Shown: positions 57,695-64,000 of the stretch, in pieces
How the letters are laid out: the number at the start of each line of letters is the position of its first letter
Position numbering within the stretch: position 1 is the stretch's first letter
NCBI RefSeq assembly: GCF_032854445.1
Contig: NC_088302.1
Location: 57,702,237-57,766,236, forward strand
Direction: 5' to 3'
Length of the DNA stretch: 64,000 nt
DNA from: Liolophura sinensis
Lineage: Eukaryota > Mollusca > Polyplacophora > Chitonida > Chitonidae
The notes under the pieces: model-generated
Told to the model about the DNA's origin: nothing
What the model saw: only the letters and a program-made list of their open reading frames with translations
Databases searched by the model: none
Program-made: the position numbers and the translations under genes

Positions 57695-60600
57695 CGTAAA
57701 GGCAGTAAGGCACTGGTAGATGTAGGAATTATCCCCATCATAACAGGATGTAGGAGTTATCCCCATCACAGCACAGCAGTAAGAGCACTGGCAGATGTAG
57801 GAGTTATTCCTCATCATAACATAGAAATAAGGCACTGGCAGATGTAGGAGTTATGCCTATCATAACACAGCAGTAAGGCACTGGCAGATGTAGAAGTTAT
57901 CCCCATCATAACACAGCAGTAAGGTACTGGCAGATGTAGGAATTATCTTCATCATAACACAGCAGTAAGGTACTGGTCGATGTAGGAATTATCTTCATCA
58001 TAACACAGCAGTAAGGTACTGGTAGATGTAGGAATTATCTTCATCATAACACAGCAGTAAGGTACTGGCAGATGTAGGAATTATCTTCATCATAACACTG
58101 CAGTATGGTACTGGTTGATGTAGGAGTTATCCCCATCATAACACAGCAGTAAGGTACTGGCAGATGTAGGAATTATCCCCATCATAACACAGCAGTAAGG
58201 CACTGGTAGATGTAGGAACTATCTTCACCATAACACTGCAGTAAGGTACTGGCAGATATAGAAGTTATCTTCATCATAACACAGCAGTAAGGTACTGGTC
58301 GATGTAGGAATTATCCCCATCATAACACTGCGGTAAGGTACTGGTAGATGTAGGAATTATCTTCATCATAACACAGCAGTAAGGTACTGGCAGATGTAGG
58401 AATTATCTTCATCATAACACTGCAGTAAGGTACTGGTCGATGTAGGAATTATCTTCATCATAACACAGCAGTAAGGTACTGGCAGATGTAGGAATTATCT
58501 TCATCATAACACTGCAGTAAGGTACTGGTCGATGTAGGAATTATCTTCATCATAACACAGCAGTAAGGTACTGGTAGATGTAGGAGTTATCCCCATCATA
58601 ACACAGCAGTAAGGCACTGGCAGATGTACGAGTTATCTTCATCATAACACAGCAGTAAGGTACTGGTCGATGTAGGAATTATCCCCATCATAACACTGCA
58701 GTAAGGCACTGGTAGATGTAGGAATTATCTTCATCATAACACTGCAGTAAGGCACTGGCAGATGTAGGAATTATCTTCATCATAACACAGCAGTAAGGCA
58801 CTGGCAGATGTAGGAATTATCTTCATCATAACACAGCAGTAAGGTACTGGGAGATGTAGGAATTATCTTCATCATAACACTGCAGTAAGGTACTGGTAGA
58901 TGTAGGAATTATCCCCATCATAACACAGCAGTAAGGCACTGGCAGATGTAGGAATTATCTTCATCATAACACAGCAGTAAAACCACTGGTAGATCTAGGA
59001 ATTATCTTCATCATAACACAGCAGTAAAACCACTGGTAGATGTAGGAATTATCCCCATCATAACACAGCAGTAAGGTACTGGTCGATGTAGGAATTATCC
59101 CCATCATAAAACAGCAGTAAGGCACTGGTAGGTGTAGGAATTATCTTCATCATAACACAGCAGTAAGGCACTGGTAGATGTAGGAATTATCCCCATCATA
59201 ACACAGCAGTAAGGCACTGGCAGATAAAGGAATTATCTTCATCATAACACAGCAGTAAGGTACTGGTAGATGTAGGAGTTATCCCCATCATAACACTGCA
59301 GTAAGGTACTAGTAGATGTAGGAATTATCTTCATCATTAAACAGCAGTAAGGCACTGGTAGGTGTAGGAATTATCTTCATCATAACACAGCAGTAAGGCA
59401 CTGGTAGATGTAGGAATTATCCCCATCATAACACAGCAGTAAGGCACTGGCAGATAAAGGAATTATCTTCATCATAACACTGCAGTAAGGTACTGGTAGA
59501 TGTAGGAGTTATCCCCATCATAACACAGCAGTAAGGTACTGGTAGATGTAGGAGTTATCCCCATCATAACACAGCAGTAAGGTACTGGTAGATGTAGGAA
59601 TTATCTTCATCATTAAACAGCAGTAAGGTACTGGTAGATGTAGGAACTATCCCCATCATAACACAGCAGTTAGGCACTGGTAGATGTAGGAATTATCTTC
59701 ATCATAACACTGCAGTAAGGTACTGGTAGATGTAGGAGTTATCCCCATCATAACACAGCAGTAAGGTACTGGTAGATGTAGGAATTATCTTCATCATTAA
59801 ACAGCAGTAAGGTACTGGTAGATGTAGGAACTATCCCCATCATAACACAGCAGTTAGGCACTGGTAGATGTAGAAATTATCCCCATCATAACACAGCAGT
59901 AAGGCACTGGCAGATAAAGGAATTATCTTCATCATAACACAGCAGTAAGGTACTGGTAGATGTAGGAGTTATCCCCATCATAACACAGCAGTAAGGTACT
60001 GGTAGATGTAGGAGTTATCCCCATCATAACACAGCAGTAAGGTACTGGTAGATGTAGGAGTTATCCCCATCATAACACAGCAGTAAGGTACTGGTAGATG
60101 TAGGAATTATCTTCATCATTAAACAGCAGTAAGGTACTGGTAGATGTAGGAACTATCCCCATCATAACACAGCAGTAAGGTACTGGTAGATGTAGAAATT
60201 ATCCCCATCATAACACAGCAGTAAGGCACTGGCAGATGTAGAAATTATCCCCATCATAACACAGCAGTAAGGTACTGGTAGATGTAGGAACTATCCCCAT
60301 CATAACACAGCAGTTACGCACTGGTAGATGTAGAAATTATCCCCATCATAACACAGCAGTAAGGTACTGGTAGATGTAGGAACTATCCCCATCATAACAC
60401 AGCAGTTACGCACTGGTAGATGTAGAAATTATCCCCATCATAACACAGCAGTAAGGCACTGGTAGATGTAGGAATTATCCCCATCATAACACAGCAGTAA
60501 GGTACTGGTAGATGTAGGAACTATCCCCATCATAACACAGCAGTTACGCACTGGTAGATGTAGAAATTATCCCCATCATAACACAGCAGTAAGGTACTGG

Positions 60601-61062
60601 TAGATGTAGGAGTTATCCCCATCATAACACAGCAGTAAGGTACTGGTAGATGTAGGAGTTATCCCCATCATAACACAGCAGTTACGCACTGGTAGATGTA
60701 GAAATTATCCCCATCATAACACAGCAGTAAGGTACTGGTAGATGTAGGAATTATCCCCATCATAACACAGCAGTAAGGTACTGGCAGATGTAGAAATTAT
60801 CCCCATCATAACACAGCAGTTAGGCACTGGTAGATGTAGAAATTATCCCCATCATAACACAGCAGTTAGGCACTGGTAGATGTAGAAATTATCCCCATCA
60901 TTAAACAGCAGTAAGGTACTGGTAGATGTAGGAACTATCCCCATCATAACACAGCAGTTACGCACTGGTAGATGTAGGAACTATCCCCATCATAACACAG
61001 CAGTTAGGCACTGGTAGATGTAGAAATTATCCCCATCATAACACAGCAGTAAGAGGCACCAG
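57695..61062. repeat. 46-bp tandem array, about 73 copies, in the 17-kb Shroom intron
   Basis: The largest array here (3.4 kb). The unit is AAGGTACTGGTAGATGTAGG, AATTATCCCCATCATAACAC, AGCAGT. Common variants are CTTCATCATAACAC, CTGGCAGATG, GTTACGCACTGG and a CATTAAACAGCAG form. Multi-unit blocks recur, such as the GGCAGATAAAGG-containing block near 59220, 59450 and 59910. Confidence 0.96.
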
Positions 61063-62320
61063 TAGATGTATGTCAGTCATCTCTTTCTCTTGCTTACTTC
61101 TCTGTTACTGGATACGACTGGCCAATATGATGCCTCTTAACACTTTGTTAGTATTCTCCTGAGAGACTGATCACAGCCACATGGAGGGTGTGGGGTGAAG
61201 AGGGTGGGAGGCAGGCGGTCAGATAACTTCTTGTATCCAGGGTAGTCTGCAGGGGGTCCTTACTGATCACTTAACATATACTTAATTGATAGTCTGCCAA
61301 CATTTTCTTTGCAATTAAATCCAGGAAAAAAAACTTATATATCAAAGTAACACTTCAAATTAGTGCAATGCTGCTATTAAAAAAATTAAAATTTTTTAAC
61401 AGAATGTTGAAAGTTTTGTTAACTTTTGGACATAAGTTGTTTGGTATTAACTTTCCACTTTAGCTTGTTATTCAATCCATCCAGAAAGGTCCGGTTTTAA
61501 GCAGAATAACATAATATAATTTTATCCATACATTCTACCTTTTCAGATGTAAACAAAGATCACAAAATATTAATTTTGGTGCTGACACTTGCATTTTACC
61601 AGTAAGATTTTGTCCTACCAGCCAATGAAATCTCAGTTTTCTAAGATGAGAAGAATGCTCTGACTCCATCTAAATGAACAATTCAGTCAAGGATGAAAGT
61701 TCAGGTCAAATACAGTGATGTGTGATCGACATGTAAGATGCACCGCAAAGGGGAGATAACTCTACACCTCTATATGACAGTGCCATGGTAGTATCTGGTG
61801 CTGGTTTTACCAGCTGCCCTTGCATGGATTGTTTCTATAACTTGACATTAGTGATGAGCAGTGTAAACATTTTTATAAGATTTGATGTTAAAATCAGAAC
61901 TGGTTCCTAAAATAGTTAAAACCTCAGTAATTCAAAGATGATATCTACTCCTGAGCCATAATTCTTCTAGTCTGGTCTTGATGAGTTAGGGTAGTTAGGT
62001 AAATGTTCAGGTTATAGCCATAGATCAACCTCGTTAACAAACTTCGTAAACAACACTGATATTTATTTGTGATCTGTTCATTTGTTTAGCTTGAAGCTGA
62101 AAATTTATTTAAGCCTATTTTTCTTACTGCTGTGATCAAACACAGAAGCACCCCATGGACCAGTCAGGTACCTGACAGGTAAGACAGGCGAGACAGGTGA
62201 TACAGCTACAGGTACAGTTTATATAAAGCCTTCCTGCAATGTCACACTAAGACCCCACCGAACTAAACTAGATGAATATGGGTGCATGATTACAAGACTG
62301 AGTATGTCAGCATTACTCAC
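61063..62320. other. intronic unique sequence next to the donor of exon 62321-63106
   Basis: AT-rich single-copy intron DNA with no further feature recognised. Confidence 0.4.
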
Positions 62321-63106
62321 CTCTGTCCATCAACTTCTTCCCCCTCTCCTTGGGAATCTGCCCTATTGTCTGTGGCCTCCCTGTCCTCCATGATGAAGCT
62401 CGGGGGTGGGGGCAGGTCTCCCTGGTCTCTCACCTCCTCCCCTGGAGTGGGGCGTGGTGGGGACGGAAGGGGTAGCTCCGGGCTGCTGTCTGGGGGAGTC
62501 ACCGTGGTCAGAGAGTCACCTTCTTCCTCTATCCTCAGCTGGGTCAGGAATGAGGACGGACTCTCTCTTTTCTGTGAACGGTTGGTCTCGTACTGGGTAG
62601 GTGGTTGTACCACTGGTTCCCCTGATGGTTGTACCACTGGTCCCGCAGGTGGCTTGGTCTCGGAGGTGGGCGTCATGGCAGTTCCGCTGTTTTCCTGACC
62701 CTGTGGAATGGCTGTCGCTTCCTGAGGAACCATCGGCTGTGTGGCAACGGAATGGGAAATATAACTTGCAGGTTTGGAATTGATAAAGTTGATTCGTGCC
62801 GGGTTTGGCATCACATGTTCAGAAAGTCTTCGCCTGGCCTCTTGACGCAACTGGGCCACATAGGTGTCCTCTTTAGGCGAGTCAAAGCGTCCGTTGCCAG
62901 TGTCCCCATCCAACCTCCGCTGTGGGGTTTTGTCTAATCTGCCCTCTGTGCTGAACCGCCTCAGATTGTTCCCTGTATTCGCAGGAGGCTGCCCCTCATC
63001 AAACTTACGGTAGTTCCTGGGTGGAAGGGCAGGCGGGGCATCATCGTCCCCAGATTTAAAGGGTGCTGCAGGTACTGGGGGCTTGTAAGGCCTTGGAGCA
63101 AGGGCA
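62321..63106 (-). CDS. shroom: Shroom-family protein, internal proline-rich exon
   Basis: This is the most upstream exon of the gene that lies inside the window. The 3' splice site reads GTGATTTCAG before the exon, and the donor after it is GTGAGTAATG. The exon starts with the third base of a codon and ends with two bases (AG), so both flanking introns are phase 2. It encodes about 262 residues of low-complexity, probably disordered protein. Near its start is a PALPPR motif (residues 25-30 of the exon), a class II SH3-ligand pattern, followed by a basic, serine-rich stretch and a second proline-rich stretch (LPSPPRP) near the end. Alone it would not identify the family. Assignment to Shroom rests on phase-compatible joining to the downstream exons, which end in an ASD2 domain. 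The 17.1 kb intron downstream could hide a small exon I did not see. The PDZ region expected at the N terminus lies outside the window. Confidence 0.8.
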
Positions 63107-63609
63107 CTGAAATCACACCAAAACACAGTTTGATTATCACAGCGCAGATTGAACACTAAGCGTCTGGCACAGCTGTGGAACTGGGCAGTATGGCTGCTTT
63201 TGTAAGGATGCTATAAAATTCCTCAAAATGTTTAGAGTCACGGTCAACACTGGCTCACAATGCAAGACAAACTGAAATATTTCTGTCAATGCAAAACGGT
63301 GTTGACATGACTGAAATACAGCCTAGATTTCCTCAATGTCCTAACTAATACCAGATGACATTTCTTAGCCAGCCACTGGCATCTGATTGGGTGACCAGCT
63401 GTATCAACCCTGTCTCCCCTCCCCCCCTCCCCCACCTTAACCCTCTCATCCCAGCATTGGGTACACCCTGAGGTACATCAACATGTGTGAGATGAAGGAT
63501 CCTAGTCAGTTATCTGTTCCACACTCCTTACAGCAAACAGATCAAAGATAAAACATGGCTGGCCACCTTAAATGTGTGGAATTTGTCATATCTGCTGTTA
63601 TGGTATGTT
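63107..63609. other. intronic sequence upstream of exon 62321-63106
   Basis: It includes the acceptor at 63107-63108 (AG on the minus strand) and a C-rich run at about 63415-63435. No further upstream exon is recognised within the window. Confidence 0.45.
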
Positions 63610-64000
63610 TTTCAATAACCAGTTAATTGATGGGCATGAGAATATGTTGGGTTTACAACTAAATGGTCAATTGATGGGCATGAGAATATGTTGGGTTTAC
63701 AACTAAATGGTTAATTGATGGGCATGAGAATATATTGGGTTTACAATTAAATGGTTAATTGATAGGCATGAGAATATGCTGGGTTTACAACTAAATGGTT
63801 AATTGATGGGCATGAGAATATGTTGGGTTTACAACTAAATGGTTAATTGATGGGCATGAGAATATGTTGGGTTTACAATTAAATGGTTAATTCATGGGCA
63901 TGAGAATATGTTGGGTTTACAACTAAATGGTTAATTGATGGGCATGAGAATATATTGGGTTTACAACTAAATGGTTAATTGATGGGCATGAGAATATGTT
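63610..64000. repeat. 44-bp tandem array running off the window edge
   Basis: About nine copies of TTAATTGATGGGCATGAGAA then TATGTTGGGTTTACAACTAA and ATGG. The array continues past position 64000. Confidence 0.95.

Overview
The window looks like nuclear DNA of a marine invertebrate, most likely a mollusc. The reasons are spliced genes with GT-AG introns, no bacterial gene organisation, tRNA-derived SINE copies of a kind I associate with mollusc genomes, and extreme minisatellite content. The taxon is inferred from general resemblance only.

One protein-coding gene can be supported. Six minus-strand exons (63106-62321, 45212-43731, 40428-40293, 36946-36845, 35987-35814, 33893-33633) join in frame with canonical splice sites. 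They encode the C-terminal ~980 residues of a Shroom-family protein, the actin- and Rho-kinase-linked regulator of apical constriction. The last four exons carry the conserved ASD2 coiled-coil domain, which ends just before the stop at 33633-33635. The PDZ-containing 5' part of the gene would lie beyond position 64000. A candidate AATAAA lies at 33475-33470 (minus).

The rest is non-coding. Positions 1 to ~33,400 are the region downstream of the gene, where I see no convincing gene. By my tally about 40 separate tandem arrays, with units from 15 to 113 bp, cover nearly half of the window (roughly 30 kb), both in the flank and in every large intron. Several have higher-order (dimer or multimer) structure, and several have units with a conserved hairpin. 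One array (39125-40292) consists of copies of the exon-intron junction next to it. One minisatellite (about 44221-44583) is coding and gives an 18-residue repeat inside the protein.

Interspersed elements are few: one apparently full-length SINE with target-site duplications (521-770), two very short SINE tail copies truncated at the same point with clear duplications (31667-31738 and 45791-45864), a second tRNA-headed SINE (about 10704-11005) with a 5'-truncated relative (17514-17702), and two more doubtful SINE-like fragments. Most long open frames here are by-products of tandem arrays whose unit length is a multiple of three.
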